A model generated the notes under the pieces. It had not been told where the DNA came from. It searched no databases and worked only from the letters and a program-made list of their open reading frames with translations. Source: Jiella soli (GTDB lineage Bacteria > Pseudomonadota > Alphaproteobacteria > Rhizobiales > Rhizobiaceae). From it: a DNA stretch of 64,000 nt. The stretch spans positions 298,265-362,264 of the forward strand of contig NZ_JAJAVB010000002.1 in NCBI RefSeq assembly GCF_020615385.1, written 5' to 3'. This document shows, piece by piece, positions 36,476 through 48,666 of this stretch. Both the position numbers and the translations under genes were made by a program. How positions within the stretch are numbered: position 1 is the stretch's first letter; each line of letters begins with the position of its first letter.

Positions 36476-37111
36476 ATGTTCGATATTCTCCTCACTGGCT
36501 TCGTCACGCTCTTCGTCATTCTCGACCCGCTGGGTCTGATCCCGCTCTTTCTGGCGCTCACACCGGGCGCGACCGTCGCAGAGCGTCGGATGACGGCGAT
36601 GCGGGCTTCCGTCATCGCCTTCGCCATCCTCGCGCTGTTCGCCCTCACCGGGCCCGCAGTGCTCGACGGACTCGGCATCACGCTCGGCGCGTTCCGGGTG
36701 GCGGGCGGCCTCTTCCTCTTCTGGATCGGCTTCGAGCTCGTCTTCGAGAAGCGCAACGAGCGAAAGGGACGCAGCGCCGAGCGTGCCGTCGACGATCCCG
36801 ATGCCGCCGACATCGCGGCCTTCCCCCTGGCGATCCCGCTGATGGCCGGTCCCGGCGCGATTTCGGCGGTGATCCTTCTGGCGGGAAATCTGCCGGGCGT
36901 CGTGGGAAAGCTTGGACTGCTCCTGGTCATCACGGTCGCCATGCTCGTGACATTCGCCTGTCTTGCGGTCGCCTATCGCCTCGACCACTTCCTCGGCGCC
37001 ACCGGCCGCGCGGTCATCTCCCGGCTGCTCGGCGTTCTGCTCGCGGCCCTGGCCGTCCAGTTCGTGGCGGACGGCGTCGCAGCATTGGCCGCCTCCTCTT
37101 TCGCGGCCTGA
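36476..37111 (+). CDS. MarC family inner membrane protein
   Basis: The 211-residue protein has six hydrophobic segments, with the family signature MFDILLTGFVTLFVILDPLG at the N-terminus and PLAIPLMAGPGAIS in the middle. MarC proteins are inner-membrane proteins of unknown transport role. The loop at about 95-120 is charged. It is a single gene between gyrA (divergent) and the cation exporter. Confidence 0.9.
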   Translation: MFDILLTGFVTLFVILDPLGLIPLFLALTPGATVAERRMTAMRASVIAFAILALFALTGPAVLDGLGITLGAFRVAGGLFLFWIGFELVFEKRNERKGRSAERAVDDPDAADIAAFPLAIPLMAGPGAISAVILLAGNLPGVVGKLGLLLVITVAMLVTFACLAVAYRLDHFLGATGRAVISRLLGVLLAALAVQFVADGVAALAASSFAA

Positions 37112-37191
37112 CGGCGGCTCGCCGGAATTGAACGAATCCTGCGTGGGCATAGTTCGACGAAATTGCGACACCAAGTTGGAAAGCGATACGA

Positions 37192-38193
37192 ATGGCGACA
37201 TCGAAGCAACGAGCCAGCAATCCCGACAGCTCCGGAGGGAGCAAGGGCGCTGTCATTGCAGCCGGTGGTGCCAATCTCGCCATTGCGGTGACGAAGCTCG
37301 CCGCCGCATTTTTCACCGGCTCGTCGTCGATGTTCGCCGAAGGAATTCATTCCCTCATCGATACAGCGAACCAGGGCTTCCTGCTGATCGGGCTCGCCAA
37401 GGCCAAGAAGCCGGCCGACCGGAAACATCCCTTCGGCTACGGTTCGGAAGTCTATTTCTGGTCGTTCCTCGTAGCGATCTTCATCTTCGCGCTCGGTGCG
37501 GGCTTCTCGATCTATGAGGGCGTGGCCGGCCTAATGGCCGGCGAAAGCGAACTCACGTCGCCGCTGGTCGCGTTGGGCGTCCTATTCCTCGCCTTCTGCT
37601 TCGAGGGATATTCCTGGTCCGTAGCCTTCAGGGAATTCAACGCCAAACGAGGCGGCAGAGGGATCTTCCGGGACTTCCGCGACATGAAGGACCCGTCGAT
37701 CTTCGTCGTCCTGTTCGAGGACTCCGCCGCCTGCATAGGCGTCGTCATCGCGGGGATCGGCGTCGGCCTTTCCTGGTCGACGGGAATCCATCAGTTCGAC
37801 GCCATCGGGTCGATCCTCATCGGCGTGCTGCTCGGCGTGACCGCGGTGTTCCTGGCCATCGAGGTGAAGGGGCTCCTCGTTGGCGAGGCGGCCGATCCGC
37901 AGCTCGACAAGGTCGTGCGCGAGGGTGTGGCCGGCATCGACGAGGTCATCGCCGTCAACGAATTGCGCACGCTCCACCTCGGTCCGAGCGACGTCCTTCT
38001 CACGATCAGCGTCGACTTTCGCGACGACGTCGTGTCGCAGCGGATCGAGGAGATCGTCAGCGAAATCGAGAGACGCGTCCGCCGGCGTTTTACGATCGTG
38101 CGCCGCGTCTTCATCGAGGTCCAGTCGCAGTCGGGCCATGCAAAGCTGGCCGAGCGCGCCGACGGCGGGATGCCTGAAGCGCTCATCAGGTGA
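37192..38193 (+). CDS. Cation diffusion facilitator family metal exporter
   Basis: The 333-residue protein has six membrane helices in residues about 20-230 and a C-terminal cytoplasmic domain. The metal site of helix 2 is HSLID in FAEGIHSLIDTANQ; in helix 5 the pair is E-D (LFEDSAACIG), a variant known in CDF members. It should export divalent cations such as zinc, iron or manganese with proton exchange; the substrate is not clear. It is full length. Confidence 0.9.
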   Translation: MATSKQRASNPDSSGGSKGAVIAAGGANLAIAVTKLAAAFFTGSSSMFAEGIHSLIDTANQGFLLIGLAKAKKPADRKHPFGYGSEVYFWSFLVAIFIFALGAGFSIYEGVAGLMAGESELTSPLVALGVLFLAFCFEGYSWSVAFREFNAKRGGRGIFRDFRDMKDPSIFVVLFEDSAACIGVVIAGIGVGLSWSTGIHQFDAIGSILIGVLLGVTAVFLAIEVKGLLVGEAADPQLDKVVREGVAGIDEVIAVNELRTLHLGPSDVLLTISVDFRDDVVSQRIEEIVSEIERRVRRRFTIVRRVFIEVQSQSGHAKLAERADGGMPEALIR

Positions 38194-38505
38194 CGCCGAC
38201 CAGAGGCGGCGGATCGCCCGGACGGGCCGCCAGGAACGTCGCGCCGCGAAGCTCGCGGCGTTGCCCTAAAGGGCGTCCTCAAGCGCACCTAATCTCCCTG
38301 ATCGCTTGGCCAGATGATTCCTGCCGCCAATCAGTTCGGCTGAGCGAGCAGCTCAGACGAGTCCGGACGCGGCATAGCCACGAGGAGAGCATCAGGCCCA
38401 GGACCAGAGCGATGGCCGTCGACACGGCGCTGAAAGCCCCGCCGCCCAACGCTCCCGGACGCCTGCACGGCCGAAGCTTTGGACGGTGAAGGGCCGCCGC
38501 GAACA
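38194..38505. other. Gene-free stretch between CDF exporter and ssb
   Basis: These 312 bases hold no supported gene. A hairpin CGCCGCGA/TCGCGGCG (38242-38260) with a three-base loop could end transcription from either convergent gene, but its T-run is weak. An open frame on the minus strand with a hydrophobic stretch has no ribosome site and was not called. Confidence 0.4.
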
Positions 38506-39027
38506 TCAGAACGGGATCTCGTCGTCGAGGTCGCGCGACGAACCGCCGCCGCCGCCATAGCCGCCCGAAGATCCGCCCCGGTCGTAGCCGCCGCCCGAGC
38601 TTCCCCCGCGGTCGGATCCGCCGCCGCGCGAGCCGCCGCCTTCATAACCGCCGACAGCCGAGCCCCCGCCCTCGCTGCGGCCGTCGAGCATCTGGAGCTC
38701 GCCGCGGAAGCGCTGCAGCACGACCTCGGTGGTGTACTTCTTCTGGCCCGACTGGTCTTCCCAGCTCCGGGTCTGCAGCTGACCCTCAATATAGACCTTC
38801 GCGCCCTTCTTTAGGAACTGCTCGGCGACCTTCACCAGATTCTCGTTGAAGATCACGACGTTATGCCACTCGGTTCGCTCGCGCCGCTCGCCCGACTGCT
38901 TGTCGCGCCAGTTCTCCGACGTCGCGATCCGCAGATTGGCGACCGAATCCCCGGAATTCAGGCGCCGGATCTCTGGATCGGCCCCGAGATTTCCGACCAG
39001 AATGACCTTGTTGACGCTGCCTGCCAT
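38506..39027 (-). CDS. ssb: Single-stranded DNA-binding protein
   Basis: The 173-residue protein begins [20 protein letters not shown]. The OB fold covers about 1-115. The C-terminal region is a glycine-rich, repetitive linker (about 120-165) and ends in the acidic tip DDEIPF, which binds partner repair and replication proteins. It is divergent from uvrA, and a LexA box lies between them. Length and start are typical. Confidence 0.97.
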   Translation of the reverse strand: MAGSVNKVILVGNLGADPEIRRLNSGDSVANLRIATSENWRDKQSGERRERTEWHNVVIFNENLVKVAEQFLKKGAKVYIEGQLQTRSWEDQSGQKKYTTEVVLQRFRGELQMLDGRSEGGGSAVGGYEGGGSRGGGSDRGGSSGGGYDRGGSSGGYGGGGGSSRDLDDEIPF

Positions 39028-39209
39028 GTCCGCACTCCAAATCTCAGTTTTGGCGACACTACCCGAGCGAGACCGACGCGAAAAGCTTCCGCGGGCCGCC
39101 TCCGGCCTTGTCCACTGAAAGACCGGGTCCCCGCCGGAACCATCCGGGCGCCTGTCGCGAAGCCCTCTCCTGCAAAATCGTCCCTTGCGAAATACCGCAT
39201 CAACATATA

Positions 39210-39224
39210 GAACGAATGAAGAAC
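39210..39224. promoter_or_regulatory. LexA (SOS) box between ssb and uvrA
   Basis: The sequence GAACGAATGAAGAAC fits GAAC-N7-GAAC, the LexA operator known for Rhizobiales. It lies 98 bases before the uvrA ATG and 183 bases before ssb. SOS control of uvrA is usual; control of ssb is possible. Confidence 0.75.
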
Positions 39225-39321
39225 ATGCAACGGCCGATACGCCTCGCCGCACCGCTTGGAACTCGGGCCGAGGAGTCTTAAGTACCGCGCTGCTTTCAAT
39301 AACCGGACCGGCAAACGCCTC

Positions 39322-42243
<2,922 letters not shown>

Positions 42244-42390
42244 GTGAGCGACACGCTGGCGCGGATCCGTGGGCTGGTGCGGTCCGAAAAGCTAGTGGTT
42301 TCGACGCATGCGCTGACGGAGATCGAGGCCGACGGAATTATGGTCCCGAGCCGTTGGAGCGACGACTTCCTGCCAAGGAAAAGGATATGA
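42244..42390 (+). pseudogene. Truncated DUF4258-like protein
   Basis: A GTG directly after the uvrA stop opens a 48-residue frame that starts VSDTLARIRGLVRSEKLVVS and ends early. The N-terminal part resembles DUF4258 proteins (often 80-100 residues, linked to toxin-antitoxin pairs), but the second half of the domain is missing. Its stop overlaps the following ATG in ATGA. It is likely a remnant, unless a shortened peptide is still made. Confidence 0.5.
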
Positions 42391-42599
42391 CGCGGTCGTC
42401 GGTTCGCCTCATTCACGAGGGCAATCTCGCCGCAGAAGTGACGGTGAAATTGAAGGACGAGGCGGGCGACTGGTCTCCCGCTATCTCGCTCGCGGATATG
42501 CGTAGGCTTGATCGTGTTCGGATGGCACTGCGGCGCGGCGACGTTCAGGCCGAAACCAAGGACAGACGGTTGTTCCGGCTGACACCTTTGGCCGTTTGA
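42387..42599 (+). CDS. Small protein after truncated DUF4258-like gene
   Basis: The 70-residue product begins MTRSSVRLIHEGNLAAEVTV, with a basic helix LADMRRLDRVRMALRRGDVQ in its second half. It overlaps the truncated gene by ATGA, so the pair probably descends from a two-gene unit. A function is not recognised; an antitoxin-type role is only suggested by the neighbour. Confidence 0.55.
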   Translation: MTRSSVRLIHEGNLAAEVTVKLKDEAGDWSPAISLADMRRLDRVRMALRRGDVQAETKDRRLFRLTPLAV

Positions 42600-42630
42600 C
42601 GCGCCCACGGAAATTACGAAGGCAGACGGC

Positions 42631-43443
42631 ATGGTGAGCAAATCGGGCACGATCCGCAGCGGCATCGGCGGCTGGACCTTCAAGCGCTGGGACGAGACCT
42701 TCTATCCGGCCGATCTGCCGAAGAAGCGACAGCTCGAATATGCCGCCTCCAAGCTGACGACGATCGAGGTCAACGGCACCTTCTACCGAAGTCAGAAGCC
42801 GGAGACCTTCGCGTCCTGGGCGCAGCAGGCGCCGGAGGGCTTCGTCTTCTCCCTGAAGGCGCCGCGCTACGCCGTGAACCGCAAGGTGCTCGCCGAGGGA
42901 GGCGAGTCGATCGGGCGCTTCGTCCAGTCCGGCATCGTCGAGCTCGGTGACAAGCTGGGCCCCCTGCTCTGGCAACTCGCCGCCACGAAACGGTTCGACC
43001 CGGACGATTTCGCCGCCTTCCTGAAGCTTTTGCCTGCAAAGGTCGGATCGACGCCGCTCCGCCATGTCGTCGAACTGCGACACGAAAGCTTCGCCTGTCC
43101 GGAGGCGGTCGCGCTCTGCCGCAAGGCCGGCGTCGCGATCGTCCACGCGGAGAGCGCGGACTATCCGGAGATGTCCGACGTCACCACCGACTTCGTCTAT
43201 CTCAGGCTCCAGAAGGGCGACGAGACGATCCCGACGGCCTATCCGCCTGATGCGCTGGATCGATGGGCGGAGCGAGCGAAGGTCTGGGCGAAGGGCGGTC
43301 AGCCCGACGATCTGCCGCGCGCCGATCCGGACCATGCCGCACCGACCAGGCCGCGCGACGTCTTCGTCTACTTCATCCGGTCCGGCAAACCGCGAGCGCC
43401 ACACGCCGCCATGGCGCTGATGGAACGGCTGGCTGAAAGCTGA
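42631..43443 (+). CDS. DUF72 domain protein
   Basis: The 270-residue protein has a TIM-barrel fold with GIGGWTFKRWDETFYP at the N-terminus, TTIEVNGTFYRSQK and FVFSLKAPRY, the family motifs. DUF72 proteins are widespread; their biochemical role is not settled. The fold is complete. It follows the small uvrA-linked pair in the same direction. Confidence 0.88.
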   Translation: MVSKSGTIRSGIGGWTFKRWDETFYPADLPKKRQLEYAASKLTTIEVNGTFYRSQKPETFASWAQQAPEGFVFSLKAPRYAVNRKVLAEGGESIGRFVQSGIVELGDKLGPLLWQLAATKRFDPDDFAAFLKLLPAKVGSTPLRHVVELRHESFACPEAVALCRKAGVAIVHAESADYPEMSDVTTDFVYLRLQKGDETIPTAYPPDALDRWAERAKVWAKGGQPDDLPRADPDHAAPTRPRDVFVYFIRSGKPRAPHAAMALMERLAES

Positions 43444-43706
43444 CGCGGCGGTTCGCATCTTCACCCACTGAAGACAGCGCCCCGGGGGCGAGCCTCTCCG
43501 CGGCGGCGCCCGCTGACGCGCCCCAGCTCAGGCGCCGGCGCTGGCCGGACGAGATGACAGGAGCGGATCAGACGCTGCCGGATATGGATCAGATGCGCCT
43601 GAATATCGGGGCCGCACGACGAGAGCGCATGAAGCCCTAGGCCGCACCCGCGTCGAACTTTCCGCGCCGCCCCCACCGAGTCGAAAGGCCAAAGTCAAGA
43701 AGAAAA

Positions 43707-43783
43707 TGGCGCGAGTGACGGGGCTCGAACCCGCGACCTCCGGCGTGACAGGCCGGCACTCTAACCGACTGAGCTACACCCGC
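43707..43783 (-). tRNA. tRNA-Asp (GTC anticodon)
   Basis: A 77-base tRNA with CCA encoded. The acceptor GCGGGTG pairs with CACTCGC (one G-U), D-arm TAGCTCAG, and the loop CTGTCAC gives anticodon GTC. Tgt, encoded in this window, is known to act on tRNA-Asp. Confidence 0.97.
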
Positions 43784-44164
43784 GCTCGGCCGCTCGCTCA
43801 TCGCTGCGGCTCGTGTGGCGCTCATCTACGAAGATCGCCGGGGACTGTCAAGCGCTTGTCATCGAAGACGGAAGAGTTCGTCGCCTCGGGCCGGCAAGTG
43901 GGAGCGTAGCACCCGAAAAACAGCGCAAAATCCCGGCCGGAAGCCGGTCCGATGTCGAGCAGCGATCTCAATTCGAACCCGTGGAATCGGCGCTGAAGCC
44001 GCGCCGACCGCTCGAATCGATTCGCCCAGGCTGCACGCGCCGACCTACGACGAATCGCGCCGCTGGGAAAATCTCCGTCCTTGCATCGCGCGGTCGCTCC
44101 GCCGGCTGGCCGACTCGCAGGCTCGGCCTGCAGTGCCGGTCTGCCGACCAGCTTGCCGTGCAGA
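43784..44164. other. Gene-free stretch upstream of tRNA-Asp
   Basis: These 381 bases hold no supported gene. They should contain the tRNA-Asp promoter (minus strand, right of 43783) and the end of the cytochrome transcript. Open frames here are shadows without family resemblance. Confidence 0.4.
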
Positions 44165-45127
44165 TCAGTTTGTGGCGGCGGCCGCCTCGCCGGTACCGAC
44201 CGCCGGACCACCACGCGCCGGGATCGCCTTCAGATAGACGGCGATCGCCTCGCGATCTGCCGCCGGCAGCCGCGCCATGTTTTCCTGGACATCGACCATC
44301 GAGCCGCCGACCGAATCGAAGTCCGGCGTGAAGCCGCTCTCCAGAAAATATGCGATGTCCTTTGCGGACCAGGAGCCGATGCCGGCCTTCGACGGCGTGA
44401 TGTTCGGCACCTTGCCCTTGCCTTCGGGATTGGGCGCTCCGGCCAGCCATTGCGACGCCATCAGCGCGCCGGCGCCGCCGAAGCTGCGCGGTGTGTGGCA
44501 TTGGCCGCAATGGCCTGGCCCTTCGACGAGGTACTGGCCGTCATGGGCGGCCTTCGGCGCGTCCGCCGGCAGATCGATCACCGGCCCGGAACCGTCCATG
44601 AAGACGAGCTTCCAGAGCCCGATGCCCCGCCGGATGTTGAAGGGAAACGGCAGATCGTTTTGCGGCGCCTGGCCCTCTATCTTCGGCAGCGTCTTCAGAA
44701 AGGCCCAGAGGTCGGCGACATCGCCTGGCTTCAGCTTGACGTAAGACGTATAGGGAAAGGCCGGATAGAGGTGGCGGCCCTCGTCGTCCACGCCGCGCTG
44801 CAGGGCGTTGGCGAAGTCGGCAAGCGTCCAGCCTCCGATCCCGTCGACCGGATCGGGCGAGATGTTCGGCGCGTAGAAGGTCCCGAACTCTGTCTTCAGC
44901 GGCGCACCGCCGCCGAGCTTCAGCTTTTCCTCCCCCTTGGCGTCCTTGGCCGCATGGCAGGAGGAGCATCCCCCCGCCCAGAAGATCCGTTCCCCGCGCG
45001 ACGCCTCGCCCGCACCTTCATCGGCAATCTGAGATGCCGGCAATCGCTGCGGAATGGTCAGGAGCTCGAAGGCCCCGGCTCCGATCAGGACGATGGCCAA
45101 GATGCCTGCGAGAACGCTGTTCAGCAT
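44165..45127 (-). CDS. Membrane-anchored diheme cytochrome c
   Basis: The 320-residue protein has an N-terminal anchor (about 3-25) and two heme sites, C54-C57-H58 (CSSCH) and C207-C210-H211 (CGQCH). The two-domain layout, with FYAPNISPDP and VPNITPSKAG as axial regions, matches cytochrome subunits of membrane dehydrogenases or electron transfer diheme proteins. A dedicated dehydrogenase is not adjacent. It follows the cytochrome c-prime gene on the same strand, 111 bases downstream. Confidence 0.88.
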   Translation of the reverse strand: MLNSVLAGILAIVLIGAGAFELLTIPQRLPASQIADEGAGEASRGERIFWAGGCSSCHAAKDAKGEEKLKLGGGAPLKTEFGTFYAPNISPDPVDGIGGWTLADFANALQRGVDDEGRHLYPAFPYTSYVKLKPGDVADLWAFLKTLPKIEGQAPQNDLPFPFNIRRGIGLWKLVFMDGSGPVIDLPADAPKAAHDGQYLVEGPGHCGQCHTPRSFGGAGALMASQWLAGAPNPEGKGKVPNITPSKAGIGSWSAKDIAYFLESGFTPDFDSVGGSMVDVQENMARLPAADREAIAVYLKAIPARGGPAVGTGEAAAATN

Positions 45128-45238
45128 GGGGCAATGTCTTCCAACTCGTGCGGTGGACGCGGCACGGCAAGACGGGGCGGGACAAAGGGTGGACCGCCAC
45201 CGGACCGCAGGCTGCGGCGCAGTGGCGGTACGAAACCG

Positions 45239-45703
45239 TCAGTCCTTCTCGACGCGGAAGTCCTCGTGGCAGCTCTTGCAGTTCTGCGCCACCTTGCCGA
45301 AGACCTGCTGGAAGGCTTGGCGATCCGCCGGCGCGGAATCCATCGCAGCCGCCGTGTCCTCCTGGAACTTCGCCAGCGCGGCCTTGAACTCCTCAGGCTT
45401 GTCCCAGATCGCGGGAGCGGCCTCGGTCTTGTGACCGGTCTTGGAGTCTTGCGGGAAATAGTCCCCGAACTTCATCGCCACCTCGTGCATGGAGGTGAAG
45501 ACCTCCTTCGCCTTTTCCGGCGAATATTCGGCCTCTCCCTTGATCATCTGAACCGCGGCCTTGGCGGACTTGCCGTTCTCCTTCATCAGCTTTTGGCGCT
45601 GTTCGATCGGACTGTCGTTCTGGGCACCGGCAGGCAGGCTCGAAAGAGCGGTCGCGGAAATCGCGATCGCGGCTGCAGCGGCAGAGAGGCGAAACAGGCG
45701 CAT
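45239..45703 (-). CDS. Cytochrome c-prime
   Basis: The 154-residue protein has a signal peptide (about 1-28, ending AGA) and a four-helix-bundle heme protein pattern with the C-terminal heme motif CKSCH (C142, C145, H146). Cytochromes c-prime bind NO and may protect against it or move electrons in the periplasm. It is full length and probably co-transcribed with the diheme cytochrome downstream. Confidence 0.88.
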   Translation of the reverse strand: MRLFRLSAAAAAIAISATALSSLPAGAQNDSPIEQRQKLMKENGKSAKAAVQMIKGEAEYSPEKAKEVFTSMHEVAMKFGDYFPQDSKTGHKTEAAPAIWDKPEEFKAALAKFQEDTAAAMDSAPADRQAFQQVFGKVAQNCKSCHEDFRVEKD

Positions 45704-45856
45704 GCGAAAACTCCTGGAAGGGATTCATGGCAGGACCTGCAGTTGATCCGAGATCGCCGCCATCCGCAATGTCGATCGAAGGCCGTGGGTGCTCACGAAT
45801 GCGTGGCGCAGACAGTGCCCGGACAGGATGCCCCTTGGCGGATGCCGTAACGACGA

Positions 45857-45881
45857 AGCCCCGCGGCCGGGCCGCGGGGCT
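45857..45881 (-). terminator. Terminator hairpin after sod gene
   Basis: An 11-base-pair stem AGCCCCGCGGC / GCCGCGGGGCT with a CGG loop lies 43 bases beyond the superoxide dismutase stop. Its T-run is poor, but the stem is strong. It would end the sod transcript. Confidence 0.6.
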
Positions 45882-45923
45882 CTCGCATGCTCTGACGAAA
45901 ACGTCCTGGCGCCCTTTGTGGCG

Positions 45924-46526
45924 TCAGCGCATCGCAGCCTCGTAGCACTCCAGGACGTAGTCCCAGTTGATCAGGCTGTCGACGAAGGCCGAGAGATATT
46001 TCGGCCGAGCGTTGCGGTAGTCGATATAGTAGGAATGCTCCCACACGTCGACGCCGAGGATCGGCACGCCGCCGTGGACCAGCGGGTTCTCGCCGTTCGG
46101 CGTCTTCATGATCTGCAGCTTGCCGTCCTTGACCGCGACCCAGGCCCAGCCCGAGCCGAATTGGCCGGCGCCGGCCGCCTCGAAATCGGCCTTGAACTTG
46201 TCGAAGCCGCCGAGATCGGAATCGAAGGCCGCGGCGAGCTTGCCCGGCAGGCTCTTGCCGCCGCCGTTCGGCTTCATCCACTTCCAGAAGTGGATGTGGT
46301 TGTAGTGCTGCCCGGCATTGTTGAACAGCGCCTGGTCGGTCCCGTAGGACTTCTTGACGATCTCCTCGAGCGACAGGTCGGCCATGCCGGCCTTCTCGGC
46401 GAGTTCGTTGCCCTTGGTCACATAGGCCTGGTGATGCTTGTCGTGATGGTATTCCAGGGTCTCCTTCGACATGTAGGGACCCAGAGCATCGTAGGCATAG
46501 GGAAGCTCGGGAAGAGTGAAAGCCAT
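45924..46526 (-). CDS. sodB: Iron-type superoxide dismutase
   Basis: The 200-residue enzyme removes superoxide. Metal ligands lie in EYHHDKHHQAYV (first His), NNAGQHYNHIHFW and DVWEHSYYIDY. A glutamine in the AGQHYNH segment is typical of iron enzymes, though cambialistic use is possible. Length is normal for the cytoplasmic Fe/Mn family and no signal peptide is present. It stands alone with its own terminator. Confidence 0.93.
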   Translation of the reverse strand: MAFTLPELPYAYDALGPYMSKETLEYHHDKHHQAYVTKGNELAEKAGMADLSLEEIVKKSYGTDQALFNNAGQHYNHIHFWKWMKPNGGGKSLPGKLAAAFDSDLGGFDKFKADFEAAGAGQFGSGWAWVAVKDGKLQIMKTPNGENPLVHGGVPILGVDVWEHSYYIDYRNARPKYLSAFVDSLINWDYVLECYEAAMR

Positions 46527-46715
46527 GTTCGTCTCCTTCGTTGCGGGGGTTATCGTCGGCGACGCCGGACTGGCGGCCGGGGACCGGCCAGTCGATGCCG
46601 CATCGTCGCGCCGTCGGAATCGCCGCTGTCCGACGGCACAGCTAGTGCGCAGGCAGCGATCCGCCAGCGCTCGGATGCCCTCGCCTGACGGAAAATCCGC
46701 CGGGCGAAAGTCGCC

Positions 46716-47597
46716 TCAACCGGCGGAGCGGGCGAAAGCCATGTAGGCCTCGCGCGCCTCACGATAGACCGGGCCAGGCTGCAGTTCGCGCCCCTCGATG
46801 CGGTTGACCGGCACCACCTTGGAGTGGTTGCCGGTCGAGAAGATCTCGTCCGCATCCATGAACTCGGTGACCGACAGGCTCTTTTCCACGACCTCGCGCC
46901 CCGCCTCCCTGAGGAGGGCGATCACACGCTGGCGGGTGATGCCGTTCAGGAAGCAGCCGTTCGGCACGGGCGTGTAGACGACACCTTCCTTCACGAAGAA
47001 GATGTTCGACGTCCCGGTCTCCGCGACATTGCCGAGCATGTCGAGGACGAGGGCGTTGCCGAAGCCGCGAGACCGCGCTTCCAGGATGGCACGGGCGTTG
47101 TTGGGATAGAGGCAGCCGGCCTTGGCGAGCGTCGGCATCGTCTCCGGCGTCGGCCGCCGGAAGGGCGAAACGGTGACTGAGAAGCCGGCCGGCTCGATCA
47201 TCGGCGTCTCGTAGAGGCACAGGCAGAAGCGGGTGGAGTCCGGATCGGCGGGAACACCCATATAGCCGCCGTCCTCGGCCCAGTACATCGGCCGGATATA
47301 GACAGCGACCTTGCCGGAAAAGTCGGAGAGGCCCTCGCGGGTGAGCGCCACGATCTCCTCGGCCGGCATGGTTGCCTTGAGGCCGAGGGCCTCGGCCGAG
47401 CGATTGACCCGCCGGCAGTGCAGGTCGAGGTCGGGTGCCGCCCCGTCGAACCACCTGGCGCCGTCGAAGACGGTGGAGCCGAGCCACATCGCGTGGCTCT
47501 TCGGACCGATCAGCGCGGGCGAGCCGTCATGCCAGTCGCCGTCGACGAAGGTGCGGGTGCGAAGTTCGGAGGACGAGGCTTGGGACGCGTGGGACAC
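46716..47597 (-). CDS. Branched-chain aminotransferase-type PLP enzyme
   Basis: The 293-residue class IV aminotransferase has the PLP lysine at K159 in LAKAGCLYPNNARA, and NVAETGTSNIFF and GITRQRVIALL as cofactor regions. It should transfer amino groups to branched-chain keto acids or related substrates; the exact substrate is not certain. A GTG start at 47597 is supported by AAAGGAG seven bases before it; the frame is open much further upstream but without coding support. Confidence 0.87.
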   Translation of the reverse strand: MSHASQASSSELRTRTFVDGDWHDGSPALIGPKSHAMWLGSTVFDGARWFDGAAPDLDLHCRRVNRSAEALGLKATMPAEEIVALTREGLSDFSGKVAVYIRPMYWAEDGGYMGVPADPDSTRFCLCLYETPMIEPAGFSVTVSPFRRPTPETMPTLAKAGCLYPNNARAILEARSRGFGNALVLDMLGNVAETGTSNIFFVKEGVVYTPVPNGCFLNGITRQRVIALLREAGREVVEKSLSVTEFMDADEIFSTGNHSKVVPVNRIEGRELQPGPVYREAREAYMAFARSAG

Positions 47598-47804
47598 CGG
47601 GGTTTCTCCTTTCGCCCGATCGCGCGGCGCACCGACGATGAGGGTCTTGGCTGAATGAAGACGGGTCGCAAATGACGACCATGGAGTTGGCGTAACGCCG
47701 CCCGCCGCAGTTTTCAATCGCCGCGCCATATGGCGGTGCGGCGCGCCTGCCCCATCTTGACGGTTCCTGCAGTCCCGACATCCGCCCGAAAGAGGACGCC
47801 CGCC

Positions 47805-48467
47805 TTGCATTCCGTCTATGTCTTCGACGCCTATGGCACGCTCTTCGACACGAACGCGGCCGTCGCCCGGCACGCGGGCGGCCTCGGCGAGGCGGGCCGT
47901 CTGCTGGCGGAGATCTGGCGGCGCAAGCAGCTCGAATATTCCTGGGTGCGCGGCCTGATGGGTGATCCCAGCCGCAATTTCTGGGAGCTGACGGAAGACG
48001 CGCTCGACTACGCCTTCCGCAAGGTGCCGGACGCCGATCGCTCCCTGCGCGAGGCGCTGCTCGAGGCCTACCGCGACCTTGACACCTTCGAAGAGGTACC
48101 CGCGACGCTTCGGCAGCTGCGGGAGAAGAATGCGCGGCTCGCGATCCTGTCCAACGGTTCGCGAGACATGCTCACGCGTGCGGTGCGGGCGGCCGGGATC
48201 GAGGACCTGTTCGACACGATCTTCTCCGCCGAGGATTGCGGGCAGTACAAGACCGCTCCGGCCGTCTACGAGATGATCACCACCAGCTTCCGCCTCTATC
48301 CGGACGCGGTCTCCTTCCAGTCCTCGAACCGCTGGGACGTCGCGGGGGCAGCCAGGTTCGGCTTCCATACGGTCTGGATCAACCGCAGCGGCGAGCCCGA
48401 CGAATATCCGGACTGGGCGCCCGATGCGATCCTTCCGGACTTGCGCAGCCTGCCGAAGCTCTGCTGA
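47805..48467 (+). CDS. HAD-type haloacid dehalogenase (type II)
   Basis: The 220-residue enzyme starts at a TTG (47805) preceded by AGAGGA; no ATG is available in a suitable place. The nucleophile is D8 in VFDAYGTLFD, with LSNGSRDML, QYKTAPAVYE and SSNRWDVAGAARFGF as later motifs. This is the type II L-2-haloacid dehalogenase group, which replaces halogen with hydroxyl; the true substrate is unknown. It is full length. Confidence 0.88.
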   Translation: MHSVYVFDAYGTLFDTNAAVARHAGGLGEAGRLLAEIWRRKQLEYSWVRGLMGDPSRNFWELTEDALDYAFRKVPDADRSLREALLEAYRDLDTFEEVPATLRQLREKNARLAILSNGSRDMLTRAVRAAGIEDLFDTIFSAEDCGQYKTAPAVYEMITTSFRLYPDAVSFQSSNRWDVAGAARFGFHTVWINRSGEPDEYPDWAPDAILPDLRSLPKLC

Positions 48468-48666
48468 CGCGCCCGGCGCGAGCCACGCCACCCGGAGCCA
48501 ACGTCGTCGCCGTTTCACACTCCGGTCGGCCGACGCTTCCCGCCGCCCTCCGCTGCTGCGCCCTCGTCGCACCTGTGCGGGAACCATCTCGGGCGAAACG
48601 GGTTCATCTGCCAATGAGAACAGTGGTTTCGGCGGATGGCCGGACCCAAAAAGACGAGGCTGGACG

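Noticed and set aside
38279-38506. 75-residue minus-strand frame with a hydrophobic stretch
   Set aside because: No ribosome site and no recognisable pattern; it lies in the ssb downstream region.
43637-43909. Short frames on both strands around 43,700, one with GVAQSVRVPACHAGGRGFEP
   Set aside because: They are translations of the tRNA-Asp gene.
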